The notes below the pieces were generated by a model. That model was not told where the DNA came from. It did not search any database and saw nothing but the letters and a program-made list of their open reading frames with translations. This document shows, piece by piece, positions 10,125 to 18,154 of a stretch of DNA of 64,000 bases. The DNA is from Lachnospiraceae bacterium (GTDB taxonomy: Bacteria > Bacillota > Clostridia > Lachnospirales > Lachnospiraceae), in contig CABIXN010000004.1 of NCBI GenBank assembly GCA_902362715.1, positions 25,337-89,336 on the forward strand. The letters run 5' to 3'. Made by a program: the position numbers and the translations under genes. How positions within the stretch are numbered: position 1 is the first letter of the stretch; every line of letters begins with the position of its first letter.

Positions 10125-10841
10125 TTATTTTAACCAGTTATCTTTATCAGCTTTCAGATAAGCCTTAAACATTTCCAAATCATCTTTTGTAGTAAGTTTA
10201 ATATTTTTATCAGAACCCGCTGCAAAATAAAGAGTCTCTCCAAGATCAACCATCATAGTATTCGTATAAGCCGATCCGTAAATACCGATCTCTTCTGCAA
10301 ATGCTCTTTTATAAGCTGTGACCAATTTACCAAATTTATACGCCTGGGGAGTAGAAACTCTCCGCAGAGTTTCTCTTGGTATATATTGATTCGTACATGT
10401 TTCATCTGACTTTACAAAAATCTGTTCGTTATACGGCAGTGATGTAACAGCATTTCCATATTGCTTACATTTAATGATAACATCCGAAAGTACCGAAGCA
10501 TCAACCAGAGGGCGGATTCCGTCATGAATAATTACCACATCGTCATCACTGCATTCATCTTCCAGATGATAAACCCCATTCCGGATTGACTCCTGTCCGG
10601 TATTTCCTCCTGATACAATCCATTTTAATTTTGTAATATTAAACTGTTTTGCATATGCTTTTAAAATATCATGCCAGCCCTCAATACAGACAACCTCTAT
10701 GGCATCTATCTCAGGGTGCTTCTGAAATCCTTCCAAGGTATAAATTAAAACCGGTTTATCATATACATTTATAAACTGCTTCGGTATGTCCTGGCCCATA
10801 CGGCTTCCGGAGCCACCTGCAATTATCACTGCTACATTCAT
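10125..10841 (-). CDS. IspD/TarI-family cytidylyltransferase (probable CDP-polyol synthase)
   Basis: 238 residues from the ATG at 10841, which lies seven bases behind GGAGG; a frame open to 10871 adds ten unlikely residues. A-V-I-I-A-G-G-S-G-S-R-M-G-Q-D-I-P-K-Q-F is the CTP-binding motif, H-D-G-I-R-P-L-V-D the IspD-type metal/substrate block, and T-P-Q-A-Y near residue 165 another. IspD itself (isoprenoid pathway) and TarI (ribitol-5-phosphate cytidylyltransferase) share this fold. Here the gene sits between a TagF-like polyol-phosphate polymerase and an SDR inside a polysaccharide locus, so a CDP-polyol for a teichoic-acid-like polymer is favoured over the MEP pathway. Confidence 0.85.
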   Translation of the reverse strand: MNVAVIIAGGSGSRMGQDIPKQFINVYDKPVLIYTLEGFQKHPEIDAIEVVCIEGWHDILKAYAKQFNITKLKWIVSGGNTGQESIRNGVYHLEDECSDDDVVIIHDGIRPLVDASVLSDVIIKCKQYGNAVTSLPYNEQIFVKSDETCTNQYIPRETLRRVSTPQAYKFGKLVTAYKRAFAEEIGIYGSAYTNTMMVDLGETLYFAAGSDKNIKLTTKDDLEMFKAYLKADKDNWLK

Positions 10842-10873
10842 ATCATTTCCTCCATATACAGCTGATACCACAT

Positions 10874-12682
10874 TTACTGCTGATATTGCCTGTATTTACT
10901 TATTAAATCATCCTGCTCTCCGCTTGTATTTAAAGCTTTATATATTAATCCTGCAACCCGTTCTGAAGCCTTTCCGTCCAAATGATCAAAATATTTTTCA
11001 GCAAACTCTCTGACCTTATTATGATAAAACTCCTCTTTTTGAACAGCTTTTTCGACTTCTTCTAATCTGCTGCATATTTTTCCCGGAACAAAGCTTTCAA
11101 AATCAAAGTAAAAATCTCTGTCACGTATGTATGACTGCAGATCAAATGTATAAAAAAGCATGGGAATATCTAGCAAAGATGCTTCAAAAACAACAGAGGA
11201 ATAATCCGTAATTACCAGGTCTGTAATAAACAGCAGATCATTCACTTCTGACTCTCCTGAAAGGTCCAATACTCTGTCTGCATACACTTCAGGAATCTTA
11301 TGTTTCTCCTTTACAAAAGGATGATGTTTAATAATCACCAGATAATCCTCTGGAATATTAGAAAGAAAATGTTCCAGATCAAATTTTTCCATGGGATAAT
11401 AAGCATCTGTTCTTGTCTCCCCCCGGAATGTCGGCACAAATAAAATCACTCTTTTACCTTTACACTGAGGATATGATTCATAAAGATATTTTCTTATCTG
11501 GGATTTATATTCCTCGTCAAAAAATACATCTGTCCGCGGAACTCCGGTGGCATACACATGATCTGTCGAAATACCAAATCCCTCCGCATACCATTTTCTA
11601 ACGCCGGAAGAACTTACTGTCACGTAATCATAATTTTTATGGCTTACACTCTCCTGAATTGTTCCTCCCTTTTTTCCAAGCCGGCTATAACCAAAGGTTT
11701 TAAAAGCGCCGCATGCGTGCCAGAGCTGAAATACTTTCGTTTCCTGCCGGAGGTTTAATTTATATAAGAAAGAAGTATATTCATCTAAAACAATTACCTT
11801 ACTTGTAGCGCAAAGTACAGCGGCTTTATACATTTCCGCCAAAGACATTTTCTTTATATCCCGTCCTGGCAGAAACAGCTCAAGATGAATATTCTCATAT
11901 CTTCTAAATTTGGTATATACATATTCCATATTTCCAGACAAATCCCGTCGTCTTACTGATAAAAAGGCAACTTTATTTTTCTGTACTTTCCGTGTTTTTG
12001 CCAATGCAAAAAAAATATTCAGCAGATTTATTTTAAATCCAAAAGGTGAAATCTTATGCCCGCTGAGCATTTTCATTCTGGCATTCATATCACCAACCAT
12101 TCTTCTTTTTGCACTTTTCCCATTTTGAGATCGTTCTGAAGCATATGGAAGATATCCTTTTTCTGCAAGCCTTGCTGTACAAAACAGCCAGGGGCTTAAT
12201 ACAAGGGCGGCTGCAAAGCTGAACCAATTATATATCTTAATCCGTAACCTTGAGATACCATACCCTTTATCAATTCCTGTCTTTTGGGGAAGGATTTTCA
12301 GGCATGAATTTAAAATCTCAACCTCATAAAACTTCTGGTCTGTCTCAAAAACTTCCGGCGTTAAATCGGCAGTAATTTTCTCTTCATAATGTTCACCCAG
12401 CTGCAGGTTCAGATACATAGATATCTCTTCCAGCGGGTTGTCCGGTTTCCAGAACAGGCAGTCCAGCAAATAATCATAGGACCCGGCAAAAAACCAGCGG
12501 CCTTCATCCCAGAATAGTTCATGAATAACCAGCGGTATTCTCCTGTCTTTTGTGCCCTGTACAAAATATAATATCCATTTTGGCCGTGTCAGCTCACTGT
12601 CTGATTCTATAAAACCAGAAAAAAAAATGGTCATCGTATTTCTCTTTAATATAAGCTTTGACACTTTTATTTTATAATTCAT
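10874..12682 (-). CDS. CDP-glycerol glycerophosphotransferase family protein (TagF/TagB-like)
   Basis: 602 residues. The N-terminal 200 lack a recognisable catalytic motif. The C-terminal ~380 form the Glyphos_transf domain, with L-W-H-A-C-G-A-F-K near residue 345 (the region of the acid/base histidine), H-H-P-F near residue 445 and I-T-D-Y-S-S-V-V-F-E near residue 515 for CDP binding. These enzymes transfer glycerol- or ribitol-phosphate from CDP-polyol at the inner membrane face. The IspD/TarI gene follows directly. Expected product: a poly(polyol-phosphate) chain or a single polyol-phosphate substituent on the exported glycan. Confidence 0.88.
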   Translation of the reverse strand: MNYKIKVSKLILKRNTMTIFFSGFIESDSELTRPKWILYFVQGTKDRRIPLVIHELFWDEGRWFFAGSYDYLLDCLFWKPDNPLEEISMYLNLQLGEHYEEKITADLTPEVFETDQKFYEVEILNSCLKILPQKTGIDKGYGISRLRIKIYNWFSFAAALVLSPWLFCTARLAEKGYLPYASERSQNGKSAKRRMVGDMNARMKMLSGHKISPFGFKINLLNIFFALAKTRKVQKNKVAFLSVRRRDLSGNMEYVYTKFRRYENIHLELFLPGRDIKKMSLAEMYKAAVLCATSKVIVLDEYTSFLYKLNLRQETKVFQLWHACGAFKTFGYSRLGKKGGTIQESVSHKNYDYVTVSSSGVRKWYAEGFGISTDHVYATGVPRTDVFFDEEYKSQIRKYLYESYPQCKGKRVILFVPTFRGETRTDAYYPMEKFDLEHFLSNIPEDYLVIIKHHPFVKEKHKIPEVYADRVLDLSGESEVNDLLFITDLVITDYSSVVFEASLLDIPMLFYTFDLQSYIRDRDFYFDFESFVPGKICSRLEEVEKAVQKEEFYHNKVREFAEKYFDHLDGKASERVAGLIYKALNTSGEQDDLISKYRQYQQ

Positions 12683-12702
12683 TTGTTAACCCTTTAATTA
12701 CT

Positions 12703-13437
12703 TTACTTCATAAATTCACGATAGTCAGCAATTACTTTCTTTGGTTCACCGATCATCTTTATCTCGCCTTCATGAAGCCACAAAATTGATGTACAGAGAT
12801 TTTCCAGTGTCCCAAGGGAATGAGACACAATTACAACTGTACGATCTTTATTGGAAATCAGGCTTTTCATTTTCGCATAGCTTTTCTTTTTAAAACGTTC
12901 GTCGCCAACACTTAATACCTCATCTACCAGCATAATATCCGTTTCCAGAATGGCTGAAATTGAAAAAGCCAGCTTGGAATGCATACCGCTGGAATAAGTA
13001 TTTACAGGTGCATCAACAAAATCTCCAAGCTCTGAAAATTCTATAATCTCATCGGCCTTCTTTTTAATCTCATCTTCCGAAAATCCTAAAAGCATACCGG
13101 AAAGATAAATATTTTCCCGTCCGGAAAGCTCCTTTTGAAATCCAACACCGATAGAAAGCAGGGATACACCGTACCCGTGCATATCCACTTCCCCTTCATC
13201 CGCCGAAAAAATCCCGGCAAGTGTCCGAAGCAGTGTAGACTTTCCGCTGCCGTTTTTACCGATAATTCCAAGAATCTCTCCTCTTGGGACTTCAAAAGAA
13301 ATCCCCTTGATTGCTTCAAAAGTTTTAGGTCCTTTATCTCTCTGATGTTTTTTCAGCAGCTGTTTTTTTATAGAAAATTTATTTAGTTTACGGTACCTTA
13401 CCACCAGATCTTTTACGGTAATTGCAATTTCGTTCAT
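12703..13437 (-). CDS. Polysaccharide/polyol-phosphate ABC exporter, ATP-binding subunit (TagH/Wzt-like)
   Basis: 244 residues. Walker A G-K-N-G-S-G-K-S-T-L-L near residue 60, signature Y-S-S-G-M near 148, Walker B I-M-L-V-D-E-V-L-S-V-G-D near 168 and the H-loop S-H-S. The N-terminal K-L-N-K-F-S-I-K-K-Q-L-L segment before the nucleotide-binding domain is typical of Wzt/TagH ATPases. No C-terminal carbohydrate-binding extension is present, so export probably does not need a Wzt-type recognition domain. It starts 2 bp after the permease stop and forms an exporter with it. Confidence 0.93.
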   Translation of the reverse strand: MNEIAITVKDLVVRYRKLNKFSIKKQLLKKHQRDKGPKTFEAIKGISFEVPRGEILGIIGKNGSGKSTLLRTLAGIFSADEGEVDMHGYGVSLLSIGVGFQKELSGRENIYLSGMLLGFSEDEIKKKADEIIEFSELGDFVDAPVNTYSSGMHSKLAFSISAILETDIMLVDEVLSVGDERFKKKSYAKMKSLISNKDRTVVIVSHSLGTLENLCTSILWLHEGEIKMIGEPKKVIADYREFMK

Positions 13438-13439
13438 AA

Positions 13440-14222
13440 TTAAATCACCTTTGCATAACTGTTCTCAAATTTGTAGATTTTATGAATGCCAAACGCACAG
13501 ATTATCAAACTGACTGCCAGCCAGATACCCAGCCATTTTAAATTTGGAGTCGTTTGATAAATCAAAGCTTTTCTGGCTTCGTCGATGAGACACGCCAGTG
13601 GATTCAACCGAAGCATATAATGATTATAAGGCGCCGGAATCCTTGTATCTATCGCATAAAAAATACCTGTGGCATAAAATACAAATCGAAGAAGGATCTT
13701 TATTATATTATCAAGATCATCTACAAATACACCAAAATGCATAATTACACAGGATAAACCAAAGATCAGCAATGACAAAATCGCCAGAATAGGAAAAATC
13801 CACAGCACATTTAAAGAGACCGGAACTCTCCATACTACCATCATTCCCACAATTACAACAAAGGAAATGAGCATTTTGAAAAAGTTTACCATCATCTTTG
13901 TTTCCACCAGAACAAATTTCGGCAGGTAAACTTTTGTTACAATTGCTTTATTATTTTTTACAAGCCTTACGCTGGTGCTGACTGTACGGTTAAAATAATC
14001 CCATAAAGTCAGACCGATAAAAATATATATCGGGAAAAATTTTTCGCTTCCTCCAAATACAAATCCAAAAATAAATGTATAAATCAGCATCATACAAATC
14101 GGATTAAAAATCCACCAAAGCCAGTTCAGATAAGAACCAGCCACTTCTGCATTCAATGCAGATCTGGCAGAATAAATAGAATATTTAAAATATTTTTGAA
14201 AATCTATAAAAAAACGTTTCAT
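13440..14222 (-). CDS. Polysaccharide/polyol-phosphate ABC exporter, permease (TagG/Wzm-like)
   Basis: 260 residues, six predicted membrane segments, ABC-2 type. F-R-F-V-F-Y-A-T-G-I-F-Y-A and the N-P-L-A-C-L-I-D-E-A-R-K-A-L block near residues 180-225 are characteristic of TagG/RfbA permeases. It would move the undecaprenyl-linked polymer across the membrane with the ATPase encoded next. This is the first gene after a 130-bp gap holding a promoter (14278-14306), so the exporter and the downstream genes can be transcribed separately from the licD genes. Confidence 0.93.
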   Translation of the reverse strand: MKRFFIDFQKYFKYSIYSARSALNAEVAGSYLNWLWWIFNPICMMLIYTFIFGFVFGGSEKFFPIYIFIGLTLWDYFNRTVSTSVRLVKNNKAIVTKVYLPKFVLVETKMMVNFFKMLISFVVIVGMMVVWRVPVSLNVLWIFPILAILSLLIFGLSCVIMHFGVFVDDLDNIIKILLRFVFYATGIFYAIDTRIPAPYNHYMLRLNPLACLIDEARKALIYQTTPNLKWLGIWLAVSLIICAFGIHKIYKFENSYAKVI

Positions 14223-14277
14223 CGTTTTTATATTCCTCCGCTTGCCGCCTCATCCCGGATGCAGGCATATTTTATTC

Positions 14278-14306
14278 ATTTTATCACAGCAGTATATAAA
14301 CTGCAA
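14278..14306 (-). promoter_or_regulatory. Putative sigma-A promoter for the exporter unit
   Basis: On the minus strand TTGCAG is followed by exactly 17 bases and TAAAAT, then about 50 bases to the permease start. It lies directly after a hairpin, consistent with a transcription break between the licD genes and the exporter operon. Seen in sequence only. Confidence 0.5.
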
Positions 14307-14341
14307 GAAACCGGCAGGTTCTGTCAGAATCCGCCTGTTTC
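14307..14341 (-). terminator. Hairpin between licD genes and exporter genes
   Basis: Minus strand: arms AAACAGGCGG and CTGCCGGTTT pair with one mismatch and one G-T, around an inner TTCT/AGAA stem. Only a weak T-rich tail follows, so it may be an attenuator or partial terminator. It ends 11 bp below the licD stop and immediately precedes the promoter at 14278-14306. Confidence 0.4.
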
Positions 14342-14352
14342 ATTCCTGTTCC

Positions 14353-15195
14353 TTAATTTCCAAATTCGATCTCATGGCCCGTCCGTTCCTGCTCCGGCGG
14401 CAGTATCATATAGTTTCCGTATACATGCTTTAAATAGGTATCATAGTCTGCAGGACAGCAGATTTCTGTATCTTCAAAAGGCAGCATACATCCTTTGCCG
14501 AAAACCCGCTTGGGAACAAACTCTTTTTCCTTATAAATCCCGTAAGTATTTCCCACAAGAGCGGAACTTTCATAAGAATATTTTTTGCAGAGATTATCAA
14601 ACCGCCGAAATGCTTTTATAGTATCAACGGCTTTATAAAGTCCGGTTTTTAATCCGGTTTTGATTATCATCATCTGCTTTTTACTTCTGGTTTTTCCGGT
14701 GCCCATGCATTTATCCATAAGCGAAAAGGAAATCATTTTCCTGGCCTTTAACATTTTTTCATGATGTTTCCGGAATACATGGGCTTCGGTTGGCATTCCG
14801 TCTATTGGCATAATATCAATCCAGGCATAGATATTCTTTTTCACCACAGAATTTTTTGCATAAAATTCCCGTACAAGGGTTACACTGGTATCCTCTATTT
14901 TACAAAAATAGGTTCTGTACTCATCATCTGTTTCAATGGTTCTGAGCCTATAGCGTCCTGTAAGTTCTGTGCCGGCAATTTTCAAAAACTTCTCATAGTC
15001 CGTTCTTGGCATCCCCATATCCACATCATCATCCCAGGGAATAAACCCCTGATGGCGCACTGCCCCAAGCAGCGTTCCCCCAAGAGCGAAATACTGTAAT
15101 TTATGCTTTCTGCAGATTTCTGCAAACAGCTTTATCATCTCAAGATTCACGGACTGCAGTTTTTGCATACCCGCATTTTGTATCTCATCTGTCAT
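14353..15195 (-). CDS. LicD-family phosphotransferase
   Basis: 280 residues. G-G-T-L-L-G-A-V-R-H-Q-G-F-I-P-W-D-D-D-V near residues 39-58 is the LicD signature; the DDD acidic cluster belongs to a nucleotidyltransferase-like fold. LicD proteins transfer phosphocholine or another phospho-substituent from a CDP-linked donor to cell-surface sugars (fukutin-related family). The ATG overlaps the stop of the other licD gene by 4 bp (ATGA). No licA/licB/licC choline genes are visible, so the substituent may be a polyol-phosphate rather than choline. Confidence 0.88.
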   Translation of the reverse strand: MTDEIQNAGMQKLQSVNLEMIKLFAEICRKHKLQYFALGGTLLGAVRHQGFIPWDDDVDMGMPRTDYEKFLKIAGTELTGRYRLRTIETDDEYRTYFCKIEDTSVTLVREFYAKNSVVKKNIYAWIDIMPIDGMPTEAHVFRKHHEKMLKARKMISFSLMDKCMGTGKTRSKKQMMIIKTGLKTGLYKAVDTIKAFRRFDNLCKKYSYESSALVGNTYGIYKEKEFVPKRVFGKGCMLPFEDTEICCPADYDTYLKHVYGNYMILPPEQERTGHEIEFGN

Positions 15196-16049
15196 ACTTT
15201 ATCTTCTCCGAACTCAATTTTACTGATTGTATGTTTATCTTTATGTGCATCACTTGGGGGAATCTGATAATCCCCGTAAAACTGCCGCAGATAAGGATCG
15301 TACACCGAAGGTCCTGTCAGCATCAGATCTTCAAAGGGATACTTGCTGTTATCGCCAAACCATTCTCTTGGAATTAATTCTTTGTATACATACGCGCCAA
15401 AAAAATTCATTACATATTTTGAATGTTCAAAAGAAAATTTCTGCAGTTTCCGGTCAAGTCTGTCCAGAATTTTTTTACTGTCCATATTTCTTCCGAACCT
15501 TGTTTTCTGCCCTATTTTTATAATAATCCTCTGATACAGCGGGCGGCCCGGACGCATTAGATTTACCATCTTTTCAAAGCAGGAAAAGTGATACATCACC
15601 CGGATTGCAGACAGCCTGGTAAAAAACAGCCATCTGCGCAGCCTGTTATCAGGTGTCCCATCCAATGGAAAAATATCAATCCATGCATGTTCCACCAGGG
15701 TATCTGTATTAGAATCATTATAAATTTTCACTCTGGTATCCACCAGTCTGCTGAAATACCGCAGATACTCCTGATCCTTCTTATAGTTGAGAAATACCAT
15801 ATAATCCGGAATCTGGTATTTTACCAGCTCCATAAATTTTTTATAATCCTCCCGGGGCATTCCGATATCCACATCATCGTCCCAGGGGATAAAGCCCTGA
15901 TGGCGCACGGCTCCAAGCATCGTTCCGCCGATCAGATAATATTTCAGATTATTTTTCTCACAAATTTCTGCAAACGTCTTCAGCAGATTCAGTTCATACA
16001 GCTGAAGCTGGCGCAGCATTGAGTTATCGTCTTGATTGTATACCGCCAT
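15192..16049 (-). CDS. LicD-family phosphotransferase
   Basis: 285 residues, paralogous to the next gene: G-G-T-M-L-G-A-V-R-H-Q-G-F-I-P-W-D-D-D-V near residues 41-60, then R-E-D-Y-K-K-F. The two copies are clearly diverged (long stretches differ), so they probably modify different positions or use different donors rather than being a recent duplication. It begins 4 bp after the acetyltransferase stop and is expected to act on the lipid-linked polymer at the cytoplasmic face. Confidence 0.88.
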   Translation of the reverse strand: MAVYNQDDNSMLRQLQLYELNLLKTFAEICEKNNLKYYLIGGTMLGAVRHQGFIPWDDDVDIGMPREDYKKFMELVKYQIPDYMVFLNYKKDQEYLRYFSRLVDTRVKIYNDSNTDTLVEHAWIDIFPLDGTPDNRLRRWLFFTRLSAIRVMYHFSCFEKMVNLMRPGRPLYQRIIIKIGQKTRFGRNMDSKKILDRLDRKLQKFSFEHSKYVMNFFGAYVYKELIPREWFGDNSKYPFEDLMLTGPSVYDPYLRQFYGDYQIPPSDAHKDKHTISKIEFGEDKV

Positions 16050-16053
16050 GTTT

Positions 16054-16602
16054 CTAATCCTTATGTTTTTTATTAAATTCTGCCCAGAGCTTTTCCGGAC
16101 TGGATACAGGTTTTACAGGTTTCAAACGTTTTTCTATTGTTTCATCAAAGGATGCGATTTTGCGGGCCGGTGAACCACCCACCACCGTTCCCGGCAAAAC
16201 GTCATGTGTTACGACGCTGCCGGCTCCTACAATCGCATTAGGACCGATTTTCACACCTGGCAACACAATAACATCCGCCCCGATAAACACATTGTCCATA
16301 ATTTCAATACAGTCATATTTTTTACCATATTTTTTATCGAACATCCCAGATAATACTACATCAATTCTATCATGATTTACAAATCTGACATTAGTGGCAA
16401 TGGACACATTACTATGAATCTTTAACAGCTTAGGATCTGCAGGCATGATTCTGGAATAGAAGTACACATTTTCACCGATTTCTGCCAGAATGTCATGTTT
16501 ACGCAGATAATCTGCTCTGGAAAAACCGTTCTTTAATAACTGAAACCAGAATTTCCGGACAAATATCTGATACCTTTTCATTAAATTTTTCAATTTTTTC
16601 AT
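16054..16602 (-). CDS. Left-handed beta-helix (hexapeptide) O-acetyltransferase
   Basis: 182 residues. The C-terminal half carries hexapeptide repeats: I-G-A-D-V-I-V-L-P-G-V-K-I-G-P-N, then A-I-V-G-A-G-S-V-V-T-H-D-V and the closing G-T-V-V-G-G-S-P-A-R-K-I common to CysE/NodL/Maa-type acetyltransferases. A histidine in F-V-N-H-D near residue 75 is in the expected catalytic place. It would O-acetylate a sugar of the polymer or its precursor using acetyl-CoA. The gene follows the initiating transferase by 18 bp. Confidence 0.87.
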   Translation of the reverse strand: MKKLKNLMKRYQIFVRKFWFQLLKNGFSRADYLRKHDILAEIGENVYFYSRIMPADPKLLKIHSNVSIATNVRFVNHDRIDVVLSGMFDKKYGKKYDCIEIMDNVFIGADVIVLPGVKIGPNAIVGAGSVVTHDVLPGTVVGGSPARKIASFDETIEKRLKPVKPVSSPEKLWAEFNKKHKD

Positions 16603-16620
16603 TGGTCCATAACTCCCGCT

Positions 16621-18054
16621 TTATTCTGCACCCTTTCGGGCCAGAACCACCTCTACCGTTTTCAGGATAATCTTCATATCCTCTTTTAAACTCCAGTTTT
16701 CAATATATTTCTCATCCAGCTTCACTACTTCTTCAAAGTTCGTAATCCTGTTTCTTCCACTGACCTGCCATAACCCTGTCAATCCGGGTTTTATGGAAAG
16801 CCTCACCTTATGTCTGACCTCATATTGATTATATTCGTCCAGTGTAGGAGGTCTGGTGCCCACAAGACTCATATCTCCTTTTAAAATATTCCAGAACTGG
16901 GGAAACTCATCTAAGCTTGTCTTTCGTATAAAGTTTCCGATTCCTTTTCCTTCTCCTTTTTCGCAGCCGATAATCCGGGGATCATTTTTCATTTTAAACA
17001 TCTGTCCCTGCATCTCATTATGCTGCATCAGATCCTTCTTTTTCTGATCTGCATCCATACACATAGAGCGAAACTTGTACATCTTAAAAATACGGCCGTT
17101 TCTTCCTACCCGTTCCTGGCTGTAAAAGACCGGTCCCGGAGACTGCTTTTTGATAATAGGAGCAAGTATCAAAAATAAAACTCCCGTTACAGCAACTCCT
17201 ATAAGCCCTGCTCCAATGTCCGACAGGCGTTTTAAAAGCTTCTGCCAGTTTTGCATAGAATGGATAGCGGTTGTCACTACTGTAAAGCCTCCTACCCGTT
17301 CCACAAATTTATTTGGAAGTTCATCACTCAGATAGTCCATAGCAATATGCACGCTGATCCCCATATAGATCATCGTCTTAACAATTTTCTGATAACTGTC
17401 ATTATATTCAGCACTCCACAGCACCTCATCTACTACATGTGTCCTGAGATATTCAGTTATCTCATCTGCGTTGCACACCACCTTGGTTTTCCCGATGGTC
17501 TGTCCTCTCATATCTTCGTCAATGATTACAAGTCCTGCCAGATTGAAATTATTATACATGCGCTTCCTGAATTTCTCAAGAACGCTTGGCGCATAGTTTT
17601 CATAGGTAACCACCAGCATATATGGCAGTCCAACACCTTTTCGAATTCTCTTCCGGATCACCCTTTTCCAGCAGAACCGCTCTATATAGGTAAAAACAAT
17701 GGACAGGATCCATGTCAGAACAAATACTGTACGAGAAAAATAAAAAGCCTGTTTTGTAATGTAAATGTACAAAAGCAGCACACCCAGAATCAGGGAATTA
17801 TGAACTAAAACAGCCTGAAATTCCTTTAAAAATCCACGTTTAAGAATATTTTTGTAGCTGGAATTTAACAGCACGATTACAATGTCCACAACAATCAGTA
17901 TCAGATTCAGTCTGACATACAGCGGCCGCAGATAAGGCGCAATATGAAACCCATGCCGCCAGGCACAGGCTGCTAAAAACGCTATTTCTATGAAAATAAG
18001 ATCCCACACCAGAAAATCCCAGTGCTTTAACCAGTTCGTTTTTCCCTTACCCAT
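16621..18054 (-). CDS. Undecaprenyl-phosphate sugar phosphotransferase (WbaP/CpsE-like), first step of the polymer
   Basis: 477 residues. Four to five membrane helices lie in the first 130 residues, followed by a CoA-binding-like middle domain and a bacterial-sugar-transferase catalytic domain from about residue 270. Key blocks are G-P-V-F-Y-S-Q-E-R-V-G, M-Y-K-F-R-S-M, D-E-F-P-Q-F-W-N-I-L-K-G-D-M-S-L-V-G-T-R-P and K-P-G-L-T-G-L-W-Q-V-S-G-R. These polyprenyl-glycosylphosphotransferases move a hexose-1-phosphate from UDP-sugar onto undecaprenyl phosphate. It is the first gene of the locus, with a GAGGTAAAT ribosome site, so it marks the 5' end of the operon. Confidence 0.95.
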   Translation of the reverse strand: MGKGKTNWLKHWDFLVWDLIFIEIAFLAACAWRHGFHIAPYLRPLYVRLNLILIVVDIVIVLLNSSYKNILKRGFLKEFQAVLVHNSLILGVLLLYIYITKQAFYFSRTVFVLTWILSIVFTYIERFCWKRVIRKRIRKGVGLPYMLVVTYENYAPSVLEKFRKRMYNNFNLAGLVIIDEDMRGQTIGKTKVVCNADEITEYLRTHVVDEVLWSAEYNDSYQKIVKTMIYMGISVHIAMDYLSDELPNKFVERVGGFTVVTTAIHSMQNWQKLLKRLSDIGAGLIGVAVTGVLFLILAPIIKKQSPGPVFYSQERVGRNGRIFKMYKFRSMCMDADQKKKDLMQHNEMQGQMFKMKNDPRIIGCEKGEGKGIGNFIRKTSLDEFPQFWNILKGDMSLVGTRPPTLDEYNQYEVRHKVRLSIKPGLTGLWQVSGRNRITNFEEVVKLDEKYIENWSLKEDMKIILKTVEVVLARKGAE

Positions 18055-18109
18055 ATTTACCTCGCTTTTAGTACTCCTGTCTTTTTCATAATATTCCCCA
18101 AAATCATGA

Positions 18110-18148
18110 ATAAAGAGAGGGCATTTTAGCTCCCCCTCCCCTATAAAA
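18110..18148 (-). terminator. Weak terminator after leuA
   Basis: Minus strand: GAGGG and CCCTC pair across an A-rich loop, followed by TCTTTATT. It lies between the leuA stop and the start of the polysaccharide locus and is the only candidate for separating the two units. Confidence 0.4.
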
Positions 18149-18154
18149 TCTAAA

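Noticed and set aside
11413..12128. Several plus-strand frames inside the TagF-like gene (and similar shadows inside uvrA, recD2, secA)
   Set aside because: They lie opposite strongly conserved coding sequence, lack ribosome sites and show low-complexity translations.
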